From Dichomitus squalens LYAD-421 SS1 (lineage: Eukaryota; Basidiomycota; Agaricomycetes; Polyporales; Polyporaceae), in contig NW_006766884.1 in the NCBI RefSeq assembly GCF_000275845.1, positions 811,739-875,738 of the forward strand: a DNA stretch of 64,000 nt, read 5' to 3'. The position numbers and the translations under genes were made by a program. The notes below the pieces were generated by a model, which saw nothing but the letters and a program-made list of their open reading frames with translations, was not told the DNA's origin and searched no databases. Shown piece by piece: positions 1 through 13,164 of this stretch (the first letter of the stretch is position 1; every line of letters starts with the position of its first letter).

Positions 1-517
1 CACGGCTCGAGCTTGTGACCTGACATATGAAGATGCGAGAGTAAGCAAGTTCTGGATGTGCACAGGCGTATACTAGAAGGTTCCCTCGGCCAACATCGGT
101 GAGGATGCCTGGGTATGCGAGGACAAACTTGGTCGGATCCAGACTTGGTCACCTATCGGAACACTAGACTGCACCCACTGCAACCGGGTCCAAAACTCTG
201 GAGTCTGGACCAAGATCGTCCTGGGGATGCATGGTGAGCTGTCTGTGGAGAAGTCGTGGGGGTGAGATAGGTACCCGCTGTACGAACCTCCTCCAGTATT
301 TGCGTGAAGGAGACGGCGATCCAAAGCGAAACAGGAAAATGAAATGAATGATTGACGTGTGGGTACTACTTGGTAGGAGTCGGACAGGAGAGACAGCGTG
401 TCACGGACTGCGTCTCTCCTGGGGCGCCCAGGCCTGGGCTCCGCCAGCGGGTCGCACAACCTGACGCGGTGCTTAACGAGCTCTCTCGTCTAACCGGCAT
501 CTCCTCTGACCCATCCC
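1..517. other. Window edge, no gene recognised
   Basis: Open frames here are short, lack recognisable domains and do not splice into anything convincing. The last part should hold the promoter and 5' UTR of the RRM-like gene that starts at 518; an in-frame TAA at 491-493 closes the frame upstream of that start. Confidence 0.4.
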
Positions 518-1332
518 ATGGCTAGTCGTGTTGCAGGGACAGTAGCGGAAGGTATTTGAGGCATCTCATCGTGCGCGTGGCGACACAATTCACATATTCT
601 TCCAGGCGGCTCGAAGATTTCCGTCACGTTGAAGGGGCTGTCTCGTTCTGTTCTGCCTAACGATCTGAAGCGGTTATGCGGGAGGTTGCGCGTGGAAAAT
701 GTGGCTTCCGGTGAGCGCGATATATTCACAACCGGTCAATCTCATACGAACGCGGGTTTGTAACAGTGGCCGTGAACTATACTCGGTTCAGACCAAACGG
801 GAGCGCGACCCTTGCCTTCACGCGTCCGGAATTCGTCCCCGCTGCTGTGAAGGCTCTAGATAGGCATGTCCTGGGAGGCAAGATTATTCGTGCCGAAGCG
901 AGCGATGAGATTCCCCAACTACCCCGGACGCGAGGGCCAAAAGGAGCGTTGGAAGCAGCGCAGCGAGCTGTCTACAGGGGTGACGGCCCCAACGCTGGGA
1001 TCACAGGCGGAGGCAGGACGGTCTTGCTGTACGGTCTCCCTGCAAGGTTGACTCCTCAGATTGTTACGGATAATCTCCGCAACTTCAAATTTGCTGGATC
1101 AGAGAAGGGTGTCCCGGCCGTCTTGAAGATAGTCTAGTAAGTGGTTCATGTTAGCTCGGAGGAGTTATCTTGACTAACTGTTCGCAGTGCCCAGTCGTCA
1201 ATGTCCCGCTTCCTGATCCGTCTAGCTTCGGTTTCAGAAGCATACCGCTTCGTACGCTCACTACACATGCAGAAGTGGCGGCCCGACCTCTACAACGACC
1301 AATTCATTGTGCGGGCGTCCCTGGTGTCATAG
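518..1332 (+). CDS. RRM-fold RNA-binding-like protein, 217 aa
   Basis: Four exons: 518-551, 606-710, 767-1136, 1188-1332; introns are 51-56 nt with GT..AG ends and the last has a clear CTAAC branch site. The sum is 654 nt (217 codons plus stop). The protein begins MASRVAGTVAEGGSK. It has a first RRM-like unit (KISVTLKGLSRSVLPNDLKR, then VENVASVAVNYTRF and SATLAFTRPEF) and a second one after a Gly/Pro-rich linker (TVLLYGLPARLTPQIVTDNL ... RFLIRLASVSEAYRFVRSL). RNP motifs are degenerate, so RNA binding is inferred from the fold pattern only. No family name could be assigned. It is convergent with CBC2, whose stop lies 172 bp away. The ATG at 518 is the first in frame after a stop. Confidence 0.75.
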
Positions 1333-1503
1333 AGCGATCTCAGCACCGTCACGAGCAGTCTCTACTGTATACTTGGCAGACTTCCATGCGCATAATCTCA
1401 TAGGCTCGTTCGAGTTCAAAATCTCGGATGCTGATAAGCAAACAACAAATGGCTAACGAACGATACACCGGACAACGGATAAGAGCTACGCTGCAAAGCC
1501 TCC

Positions 1504-2394
1504 TCACATGCGACTGGCGTCGTGTTCCTGCTCTTCCATTTTTGCGCGAGGTTCCTGCCATAGTGTGGTGTAAGCCCTTGTCAAGTGTCTCCGAATTTAG
1601 GGTACGCACCCCTCGTCCGCTCTCGCCTTCGTCGTCTGGCGATCGGGCACGTTTGAGAGGGTTCTCTGAGACATCTTTCCAGTCCCCTCCGCCTCCAGCA
1701 ACGGCACCAGGTACGTCTTGGGCATCGTTGTAACGCTCTTCCACCTCTCTCCTACGTTCAATCTCCGCCCGCTGTGCTTGCGCGCCCCATCCTCCACGAC
1801 CAGGATCGTAGTCTTGTCTGTGTTCGTCTCGGACCTGAAGGAGGCTTGTCAGTCGGGCTGTTTTGCTTCGAGGGACAGACTGCAACACACCTGACCACCG
1901 CTCTTTCCTCTGCCAAACTGCCGGCCATCTCGGTAGCCTAGGTCAAGGTCACAACGGATGATGCGCTCGTCAAGCTTGGTACCGCTGATGTATCGCAAGC
2001 AAGCTAGCGCCTCCGCATGACTATAATACTCAACAAAGCAGAACCCACACGGTGTCCTGCAAGCCAAATGAATGTAGATAAATTGACCTAGACGTAACAT
2101 GGCATACCTTGTATTGCGGTCAAGGCCCATGATTATACGTTTGATTCCACCGCCATCCTCGGGTGTTGTGCACTTTGAAAAGAGCTCATATATCTGTTCC
2201 TCAGTGGTGTAAAAGCTCAGGTTGCCGACCTATGCACGCAGGTTAGCCCCTTGGAGTCGAGCCATAGGAGGACTGCAGCCCACGTAAAGGGTAGTGGACT
2301 TGGAGAGCAACTCGTTTTGTGTCTGGCGATCAACGCGGGACTGCGAGTCCTTGTAGTTGGAAGGCTGATCAAGAGGGGTGATTACATGGGCCAT
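1504..2394 (-). CDS. CBC2: Nuclear cap-binding complex small subunit (CBP20)
   Basis: Five exons on the minus strand: 2394-2284, 2229-2108, 2056-1891, 1834-1610, 1554-1504; sum 675 nt, 224 aa. The product binds the m7G cap of nuclear transcripts together with CBP80. Seen: N-terminal segment with [14 protein letters not shown]2 as [22 protein letters not shown]1 as GFCFVEYY, then [20 protein letters not shown] and [14 protein letters not shown]. The last two blocks are diagnostic of CBP20 and carry cap-contacting residues. The acidic tail ends [10 protein letters not shown] and is reached only through the last intron (1609-1555); without it the frame runs on into low-quality sequence. It is divergent from RPT3, with 220 bp between the two start codons. 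Confidence 0.93.
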
Positions 2395-2614
2395 CGCGAG
2401 TCGACCAAGGGCAAAGCAGATGGATTTCGAGCACACCGGGGTGAACGTCCAGCGCAAAACGCTGCCTTCCCACAGACGCCCAAGGCGCTATCCTCCTCAG
2501 CTCACGTGCAAGCGCGAGACGCGTCGCCCTGTTCCACGGCCGCGTCAGCCTTACGCTCTCGACAGTACTCTCGACGTCCACACCACCTCCCTCGCCTGAC
2601 AATAACTTGCTACC
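2395..2614. promoter_or_regulatory. Divergent promoter CBC2 / RPT3
   Basis: The two ATGs face away from each other with 220 bp between them, so this segment must hold both core promoters and both 5' UTRs. No TATA box or known motif stands out. Confidence 0.5.
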
Positions 2615-4260
<1,646 letters not shown>

Positions 4261-5099
4261 GCTATCGTGTTCTTTGTGTGGTGAGTCTGATGACGTGTCG
4301 TCTACCCGTACCGTCGCTCACCCTTGTTGGCTTTCGCAGGTCGCATTTGTATCGTACTGGACAATATATTCTTCGCATTTTGACCATGTTTCCATGGGCC
4401 ACCAATTCGAGATAATAGCTCTACACTTTAGTGTCCTGTCGGCCTGTTTCATCGGCGGGACATTCATTCAATAGAGCAAAATCAACGTGTTCATCTGTCC
4501 CGTGCTTTTTTTGCCTCTCCTTCCAATTGCGTTGTCTCTGCGGAGGGCGTTCACGCGTTCTTCGTATGGGAGGAGTGGTTCACACGCGGGAGACACTACT
4601 TTCAGGATGCTCATAGTAGGCTGAATGGTATGTTGGACCTTCCTCCGGCATGTTGCGATGCTCACGATCCCCTACAGTACACTCGTCAAATATATTTGCT
4701 ACTATTTTTCATGATCGTATACGTGCAATCGTGCTTCCGACCAGCTCTCCAACACTCTGGGTGACGTTACTTGTTGACACGATCATCCTCATTTTATGAG
4801 AGCAAGAGTATCATCTACCGTCTCTCTAGCGACAGTCTTCAGAACAGTGGAGGCTGTCGACTCGAATCGATGGTCACATCCTCATTGCCTTACATGTTAT
4901 CTGTTGTACGTTCTCGTCCAATATATATCCATGTCTAGCTATGTTGCGACTGCTCGCGAGATATGATATTCCTTCATCGTCCGATACCGTAGCCATCGTA
5001 AGTGCAGCTTAGCTAATCGCCCTGTGTACTTACAATGTAGAAGTTTCTACTTTGTCGTACAGTACTGTACAACTTCCTATCCATTGATATCCGTACAGC
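4261..5099. other. Intergenic region between convergent genes
   Basis: About 840 bp between the stops of RPT3 and P5CR. It is AT-richer than the flanks and carries only short, domain-free frames. It should contain both 3' UTRs. No gene or repeat is seen. Confidence 0.5.
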
Positions 5100-6346
5100 C
5101 TATCTTTTGCCCGGTTGCCCAAGCTCGCTCGCCCTCTCTGTAGCTACCTGGATGGCACGAGCGATAGTCGAACGAACACGACCGTCTTCCATAGCCAACA
5201 AGCCCGCAATTGTGCAGCCACCAGGAGCTACGAACCAGACGTCTTAGAAACCCTGTGGTGGAGAGCTGAAACAAGGTCGGCTTACTCGTCACAGCGTCCT
5301 TGAGCTGCGCAGGATGAGTACCGGCTTGCAGTGTCATTCGGGCGGCTCCCTGCAACGCTATACTTTGAGCTGGTATCTGGTGCTCAGCTTCGATACACGG
5401 GCAAAAGCATACTCTGTGCTGCGAGCTCTAACGCTTCCGCGCGCGGCAGCCCCATCATCACTCCGCCGTCGGCCATTGCCTCAAGGAAGATGCAAGCGAA
5501 CGCGGGCCCAGACCCGGACAGCGCCGTGCAAGCGTCGAAGTGCTTCTCTTCCAGGAAGCGGCATCGGCCAATGGACGAAAATATGTTGAGGATGATGGAC
5601 CTCTCAAGCTCAGACTCGTCCGACGGCTCGAGGGTACTGACGACCGTCATGCCCTCACGGATCTAGACGTGGTCGAGCAAGCGTCAGCGCGAGAGGGGGC
5701 ACCTCCAAGAGGCCCCGGAACATGGGGCGCACGGACCTTGCAGGGGGTATTGGGCATCGCGCGCACGACCTTCGTGGAAGGCAGGACCATCGCCTCGAGC
5801 TGCGCGATGGTTACCCCGGCCAGGATGCTGATCAGCAGTTTCCCGTCTAGGGCTTCTTTCATCCCCGACTCGCTGAGGATCTTTTGGGCTATCTGCGGCT
5901 TGCAGCTGGAGGATAAATGCATGTGCTCAGAATTGTCGCCGGGCGCAGAGGGGACGTAAGATGTTTTGATCTCACCAGAGCAGTATGACATTGGACTGGC
6001 GGGCCGCGTCCACATTCCGTGCTTGGACGATCTCGACATTCCGTCCAAGAGTACCGGCAGAGAAGAACGCGTTTGCCAGCTTCTTTGCGGTCTCCTCGCG
6101 GCTCACGCACGCGATGAAGCGAGAAGGAAGGGACTCGTCCTCCAAGGTTTGCGGGGTGACCGTGCCCGGAGTGTGCGACTCCCATTTCTTGGGCTGAGGG
6201 ACGAATGAATGTCTGGCGTCAAGACTGGCGAGGACGCCGGAAAGGATGGCGACGCCCATAGTACCGCATCCTAGATGAACGTAAGGACGACGTGGAGAAG
6301 CGTGAAATGCGGGGGAATTACCTAGAACGCAGAGAGTATAGCCCAT
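5100..6346 (-). CDS. PRO3: Pyrroline-5-carboxylate reductase
   Basis: Six exons: 6346-6322, 6270-5976, 5905-5737, 5662-5413, 5357-5286, 5227-5100; 939 nt, 312 aa. The enzyme reduces delta-1-pyrroline-5-carboxylate to proline with NAD(P)H, the last step of proline synthesis. Seen: N-terminal Rossmann motif LGCGTMGVAILSG, CKPQ, ISILAGVTIAQL, the signature VVRAMPNTPCKIREGMT, the dimerisation-domain stretch ALSGSGPAFACIFLEAMADG, and the C-terminal block TTPGGCTIAGL. All are canonical for the family and the length is typical. Two acceptors were chosen by frame: 5357 (AQTLQGAA) and 5227 (PGGCTIAG). The start ATG at 6346 lies 219 bp from the divergent ALG13 start. Confidence 0.95.
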
Positions 6347-6565
6347 GGCGGTTACGGAGGAGTCAGCTGAGAAGAGTGGGCAGGGCAACTCGTCGCGGGT
6401 GCTGGATCTGATCAAATCGCCGGTGGAAACACGAGAGCGAATTCAATGGCCGAGGCCTCAGAATATATGAAGCAGCTCCTGAAGCGCGTCAAGGTCGAGA
6501 ATGCGCACCAAAGTTGCAGCAGCCTCACTACCCATAGCTTGAACCCCCGCGCGTGCTCGACGACC
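6347..6565. promoter_or_regulatory. Divergent promoter PRO3 / ALG13
   Basis: 219 bp separate the two divergent start codons. An upstream ATG at 6446 is in frame with ALG13 but would give an N-terminus unlike the family, so it was not used. Confidence 0.45.
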
Positions 6566-7341
6566 ATGCCCGAGTCATTCGACCCCTCGCCCGCCTCGAT
6601 CTCCGACGGCAGCTCTACCTCCACCGCCTCCGACCGGGGCCATGTCTTCGTGACCGTCGGATCCACTCGCTTCGACGCCCTCGTGCAGAAAGTCCTCTCT
6701 GAGCCCGTGCTGGATGTGCTCCGCGCCAAGGGGTACCGGACTCTGGACGTCCAATGCGGCAACTCTGACTTCGACGCATCCCAGCTCAGCCGGAATGGCG
6801 AAGACCGCTGGCAGCGCGCAGGGGACGTAGAGACAAGCGTATGGCGATTCAAGCCGACTCTGAAGGAGGAGTACGAACGGGCTGACTTGATCATTAGCCA
6901 TGCAGGTAACGTCTATTCCCCCACATGCATCATGGCTCTAGCGCGAACCGACGTATCTACCCCCGCATCCGCATCCGCTCCCGTTCCCCAGGCTCCGGCA
7001 CCATCATCGACGTTCTTCGCCTTGGAAAGCCTCTCATCGTCGTTCCCAATGAGACCCTCATGGACAACCACCAGGCCGAGCTCTCCGATGCCTTAGCAGC
7101 CCTGGGGCACTTGATGTCGTCGTCTGTCGCGTGAGCACATCTCCGCCGTCTCGTCTGTATTGCGTGAGTTGCGCTAACACCTTCAATGACGCTATGCAGC
7201 GGTCTGTCGAAGGCCATCGAGACCCTTAATACCTCTGCCCTCGTGCCCTTCCCGCAGTTCGACGGCAGCAGGTTCCGGGAGTTGCTCGACGAGGAGATGG
7301 GCTTCATTCATAGTCGCGACAATAGCAGCAGCGGGCGCTGA
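6566..7341 (+). CDS. ALG13: UDP-GlcNAc transferase catalytic subunit ALG13
   Basis: Three exons: 6566-6905, 6992-7130, 7200-7341; 621 nt, 206 aa. With the membrane partner ALG14 it adds the second GlcNAc to dolichol-PP-GlcNAc on the cytosolic face of the ER. Seen: the N-terminal block [15 protein letters not shown], then [20 protein letters not shown] across intron 1, followed by [19 protein letters not shown]. These are the GT28 C-terminal-type UDP-GlcNAc binding motifs of ALG13/EpsE proteins. Length matches the single-domain fungal form. The start at 6566 (ACCATGC context) was preferred over the in-frame ATG at 6446, which would add 40 residues lacking family features. Confidence 0.92.
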
Positions 7342-7557
7342 TCAAGTGTACAATTCTCCGTTCTTTCCTACCCTGGACCTTCTGATGTATGAATCCTTGT
7401 CACCACTGCTACCACACCCCATTCAAGTCCTGTTATACCCCACCTGTACGCCATCCATGTCACCAATAGTATAGCAATCGATCTGCAATATTCTTATTTC
7501 CGTGTGCGATCTCTTTCTCGGCATCTGCCATCCGTCGACGCACTCTATACCGTCAAG

Positions 7558-8635
7558 ATGCCCGACGTTCAGCCGACTACCGTGTCTGTGGAAAATCCTC
7601 AGTCATACGAAGATACGCACGTACACGCTGTCTATGACGAGATTGCGCCGCACTTTGCATCGACGCGCTACAAGGTGAGTCTCTGCCTTCATTGCATGAC
7701 TGTGTGCTGATAGGATGCCCTCTAGCCGTGGCCTATCATTGCCGCTTTCCTTGCTTCTCTGCCTACAGGATGGATTGGCGTTGATTTAGGCACTGGGAAT
7801 GGCAAATATCTTCCCCTGCCTGCGGACCGGCCAGGTAGTGTCTGGACCATTGGGTACGACAGGAGTATCAACCTGCTCAAAATCGCCAAGCGAGCAGGCG
7901 ATGTCGACCGCGAGGTCGTCTTGGGAGATGTTCTGGACAACCCCTGGCGTAAGGGTGCCTTTGTATGTATCTTCGACGACTGGGCTCAGCTGCTTGTGCT
8001 GTATACTGAACATATCAATCACAGGACTATGCTATCTCAATAGCCACCATACACCATCTAGCCACCCCCGCAAGACGAAAACTCGCCGTTCAAGTAAGTT
8101 CTGCCCACTACTGCATTACATGTATCGCCAATTACATGCTTGCACGCAGAGGCTACTCCAGACAATATCTCCTTCGCATGGACGTGGCCTGATCTACGTC
8201 TGGGCGATCGAACAAGACGACCTTTCAAAACGCAGCATACCGACGTGTCCGAATCCCAAAGACTCACGGTTTGACATATTCACCCTGATAAACAAGGGCC
8301 AGGACGTATTTGTCCCTTGGGTGCTGGCGCAACAGGCAGACCCCAAGCCGAAGGGTCGGAAAGGGAAGAAGACGCATGCCATTTCGTCAGAAGAATCTGA
8401 GCCCGCACCGACAGCACCTAGTTCTCCTCCCAAAGTCTTCGAGAGATACTACCATATGTTCGCACATGGAGAGTTAACCGACTTGGTCACAGAGGCAGCG
8501 TTGGAGACGGGGCTGGTAATAGGACAGCCTCCTGAGGCTATTGTTCCAGGTCGGAAGATTCAAGGTGTGCAAATTGTCCAGGATGGCTGGGAGAGGTCGA
8601 ATTACTATGTAGAGGTGCATCGTTGGGAACTATGA
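7558..8635 (+). CDS. TRM9: tRNA wobble-uridine carboxymethyl methyltransferase, TRM9 type
   Basis: Four exons: 7558-7674, 7726-7962, 8025-8093, 8150-8635; 909 nt, 302 aa. TRM9 transfers a methyl group from SAM to cm5U34 in certain tRNAs, working with TRM112. Seen: the start region ENPQSYEDTHVHAVYDEIAPHF, SAM motif I as GVDLGTGNGKYLP, a VVLGDVLDNPW block, DYAISIATIHHLAT and GLIYVWAIEQ, all in the order of TRM9/ALKBH8 methyltransferase domains. A Lys/Ser/Pro-rich insert precedes FERYYHMFAHGELTDLV. It ends with YYVEVHRWEL. Convergent with the NAC-alpha gene, 127 bp between stops. Confidence 0.92.
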
Positions 8636-8762
8636 CTTGAAGCGACTGAGGGTGTGTAGCACGCAAGTACATGGCAATCATCGAAAAGCCTAAGGGGTAG
8701 ATTTTGGAGGCGACAAGACAATGCAAAGCAATGTGGTAATAATACAATGAGACACAGCACGA

Positions 8763-9530
<768 letters not shown>

Positions 9531-10248
9531 CTGAGAGGACAAGCATTCCCATTAGCGCTGTCTGTGCATTCATCCGGGAAGTCGAAGGCCAATCCATCGA
9601 CATCGACAAGTTCGCCGGACGTGTGCTATTCCCCTGCATGTTTGAAGTGACTATCAGTGCTGAACAAAGCGCTTACCTTGGTTTTGGGCGAGGGAAACGG
9701 GTCAAGGGGCGTGCTCGCTGTAGTGAACGGTGGCGGGGGTGTGCAGGCGAAACCCTAACCTCATGTCTTCGATAGCCGAGATGAAGTAAAAGCGCTCAAT
9801 GGAACCCTTCTCTTGACCTTGTAACTGAACCGTTGGCCCTCATGCAGGCAGCATACATGTGTATCACTTCGTACAATGACCCCATTCCCCTACGTACCAA
9901 AGATGCGAACTGAAAAATTGCTTCTGTGCTAGTCTGGTGGTGCGTCATGAGTTCGGTGTATCCTCCGTCCTGAAGTGTACCCTGTACCTCCCAGGATCGA
10001 GTTGACACCAGCGGTATATACACTGAGAACGCCCCTTTCAGATGCCATGCGTAATACAACGCGCGATTTCATGATCGGTAATTGGTGTTCTCTATTCCTC
10101 CTGTCTGGAGTTGCATACTCCGCAAGTGATGGAGTGCAACGTCATAAGTCGCATATTGAGCGGTATGCATAGAGTATATATTGCAGCCGCCCCCTCCGTC
10201 TTATTGTGCTATAAACCTACTGCACTGCAACGCGAACTTCAACTCAAC
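9531..10248. promoter_or_regulatory. Divergent intergenic region, NAC-alpha / DUF1264 gene
   Basis: 718 bp between divergent starts. A TATA-like GTATATATT lies at about 10174-10182, some 70 bp ahead of the ATG at 10249, which supports that start over upstream in-frame ATGs. Pyrimidine-rich stretches near 9600-9720 could be the NAC-alpha 5' UTR or a UTR intron. No protein gene is seen. Confidence 0.45.
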
Positions 10249-11161
10249 ATGGACCCGGAGACAAAACAGGCGGCGTATCACAGCTCCGCGTACAACGCGG
10301 CAGGCGGGGCAATCATGAGCTTCACCCCCATAAAGCAAATTCACCAGCATATATGTGCTTTCCACGTATACTCGTGAGTCTGACTTCGCGTCTTTGCGAC
10401 TTCGTTGACCAGTACCTTCCAGACATGACCACTCCCGCCATGTTCGTGCGGACCATTTTTGCACGCATTTGAACCATGAGTTTCATCAATGTGTCATTTA
10501 CGACTCCGATAAGCCTGATGCCAGACTCATCGGTATCGAGTACATCATATCCGAGAAGGTAAACCTCATATCACATGGTGAGCGTGCGAGCCGGCTTACT
10601 TAGACGTCCCTAGATCTTCGAGTCTCTGCCTGTGGACGAGAAGAAGTTCTGGCACTCTCATAAATACGAGGCATGTTGCGGACATGTGCTTTCAGTTGGA
10701 ACCTTGGTATACTGAATGTACTCTTAGGTAGAGAGCGGTCTCCTGCAGCTCGCTCCGAAATCGTTCGTGCCAGGTGCGTCTACATCGACGCAGAGTTCCC
10801 ATGTTAGGCATATACCAACGCTCGATCAGGCGCTGCGATAGACCTGGCTGAGCAGCCAGCAATGATACAGCTGCAGAAGACCTACGGCAAGACGATCCAC
10901 ACATGGCAATATGACATCCATCCAGATCTTCCTCTTGGCCCTCCTACGCTTATGACCTCATACACGCGTGACGGTCAGGGACCTCCTGAGGACATGGTGA
11001 AGAAGAGAGATGAGGAGACGGGTCAAGATACCTCGGTGAAGAAGGAAGTCCGCAAGGGATACCTGCCCCCTTATGAGACCATGGTAGGAAGCTCGGACTC
11101 GCTGCAGGAGGGCGGGCGTGGGATTGTGTTTGAGGTAAAGGAAGTGTCAGCGAAGAAGTAG
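10249..11161 (+). CDS. Oil body-associated protein-like (DUF1264) protein
   Basis: Five exons: 10249-10373, 10423-10558, 10614-10670, 10728-10773, 10830-11161; 696 nt, 231 aa. DUF1264 proteins are widespread in fungi and plants (OBAP in seeds, tied to oil bodies); the role in fungi is not established. Seen: [67 protein letters not shown], and [13 protein letters not shown] followed by LPLGPPTLM, matching the family in order. Intron 3 (10671-10727) starts with GC instead of GT; the frame and the motif HKYE/VESG leave no other splice. No signal peptide or membrane segment is seen. Confidence 0.88.
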
Positions 11162-11577
11162 GCTTTGCATGGCACCCACGGATCGCAGCGCGTGAGTTCA
11201 CTTGTCCCGCGCCCCACACTTACGGTGTCGGATACAATAGTTGGCCTTAACGTGCATGTGAGAATCTACTCGCGGCGCATTGTTTGCTTTCATAGCTCGT
11301 TACTTCCAGTTCTCTTAAAAAGTCTGCGGTCTGCGCAGCGACCGTCCTGTGCAAGCAAATCGTCATCGCTGCCGTGCAGGAGGGAGTAGCGCAACCTCCG
11401 CGATATTTAGCTGCTCTTGTGAACGGTTCCCGAGACTGCGCGATCAAGGTGGCCGGATTCCCGGGCATTACTCATCATAACGTACACGAATCGCGAGCAC
11501 TATAAAGCAAAGGCTTCCTCACAATTCGGACTGCCTCCCCTTCCTTTCCAAGCTCAGGTTGGCGACGCATCAGAGCT

Positions 11578-12827
11578 ATGGGGCAGTCGGGCCCTCTGCT
11601 CCGCCGTCAGCCCTTCAAGGGACTCTACATCGCATACCTCGTGGGCTCCACGGTCTTGATCCGCCTACCGTACTGGTGTATACGCTACGCGCTACCATAC
11701 ATGCGTCCTAGGTCGTCCTGGTCCCTCAGACGATGCGTCACGGTTGCTGCATATAGAGAGGTCTTGACCGGCGTTCCTTTGAAGCTCGGTCTTGACAATA
11801 GTCATCCTCCCCCAACGTCAGACAACGAGCTGAAGGACGCGAAGTTCGTACGGATCGAAGGGCTCAGCGAAGACTCCGTCGAATTCTGCGGAGAGCTCCG
11901 TAGAGCAACGAGACGCACAGGCATACGGCCAGAGACAATATCTGCCTACTGGTTTCTCAGACCTGGAACAAATATTACAAGGGATCTGCAGGCGACGGCG
12001 GGGGAGAAGGTTGCAATGCATATCCATGGAGGTGCTTTCTACGTAAGTGTACTAAGCTATATGCGAGGCATTCCCATAATTGACATCATATTCAGTTAAA
12101 CAGCGCTCATCCCGACGATGCGACGTCCCAGTTAAGCCTTGGGCTTCTGGCACATAGTCACTCACTGAGCCGGGTGCTCGGTGTGGATTATAGGCTTTCA
12201 GCAACGGCGCCCAACCCACCGAAGAATGCTTACCCCGCAGCGCTGCTCGATTGCGTCGCGGCGTACCGATATCTCGTCAAGGAGCTGGGGTTTGCGCCCG
12301 AGAACATAACCATTGTCGGGGACTCCGCAGGTGGAAATCTCGCAGTCGCCACGACTCGGCACCTTGTCGAAAACTCCATTCCGGGACTGCCGCCGCCAGG
12401 TCGTCTTCTCCTGTGCTCCCCTTGGCTGGATATCGCGGGTAGTCGCGGCGGACCCAACGACCCGAGGGTCTGCAACTGGTATAGCGATATCCTGGGCGGC
12501 CTCTCAGACTACCCGCACAGAGCCTACCTCGGGACGCTGATCGACGCGGGCGATAAGAAGACGAACCCATACATCTCCCCTGCGTCGGGGTATATCACCG
12601 AGACCGAAGGCTTGTTTAAGGGCTTTCCGCGTACGTACATCTCAGCGGGCGGCGCGGAGTTGATCTTGGACGACTCTATTGTGGCTGCAGAGAGGATGGA
12701 GGCCGACGGCGTGGACGTCGTGCTTAATGTCGAGCCCGACGCTGTACACGATTACATGATCTTCACCTGGATGGAGCCTGAGCGCACCGAGGGTCTCAAG
12801 AAGGCGAGCAAATGGTTGGATAGCTGA
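11578..12827 (+). CDS. Alpha/beta hydrolase of the hormone-sensitive-lipase group
   Basis: Two exons: 11578-12042 and 12096-12827; 1197 nt, 398 aa. Seen: an N-terminal hydrophobic segment (about residues 14-33, GLYIAYLVGSTVLIRLPYW) that could anchor it in a membrane; the oxyanion-hole motif HIHGGAFY (HGG) just before the intron; the nucleophile elbow GDSAGG near residue 230; a likely acid in LILDDS; and the catalytic His in VHDYMIF. This is the HSL/BioHY esterase layout, and such proteins hydrolyse small esters or lipids; the substrate cannot be told from sequence. A TATAAAG at 11501-11507 fits transcription shortly before the ATG. Confidence 0.88.
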
Positions 12828-13164
12828 GAAGCCGGTAGAACGACGGTGCGCGTCTTTTTACAAGTACTTCATAATCCGTGACTGAAGGACTCTAATGCCG
12901 CAACAGGACTATACCCGATGGACTTGGTCGGACGAGCTTGAGGACTGGGAGGTTGCGCGTTGTATTTGAGGTGTATATTCCTGGTGTGCCTTTATACAGG
13001 TGTACTTCAGCTCTGTTCAAAATGTACATAGCTTGCAAGTACTGGCCGGTGTATGGTCGAATAGAGAGAACGCCGACTCAGAAGATATCTGGCGGCTACT
13101 GTGAGATCAGTGAGCGCCTACACAGATCAACCCGGTTTGGCGAAAGGATCCGCGCTATGCGGTC
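12828..13164. other. Intergenic region hydrolase / TSC1
   Basis: 337 bp between two same-strand genes. It should carry the hydrolase 3' UTR and the TSC1 promoter; no distinct motif is seen. Confidence 0.4.

Noticed and set aside
1349..1503. Longer C-terminus of CBC2 running to 1349
   Set aside because: Removing a 55-nt intron (1609-1555) gives the family-like acidic tail and a stop at 1504; the unspliced tail is unlike any CBP20.
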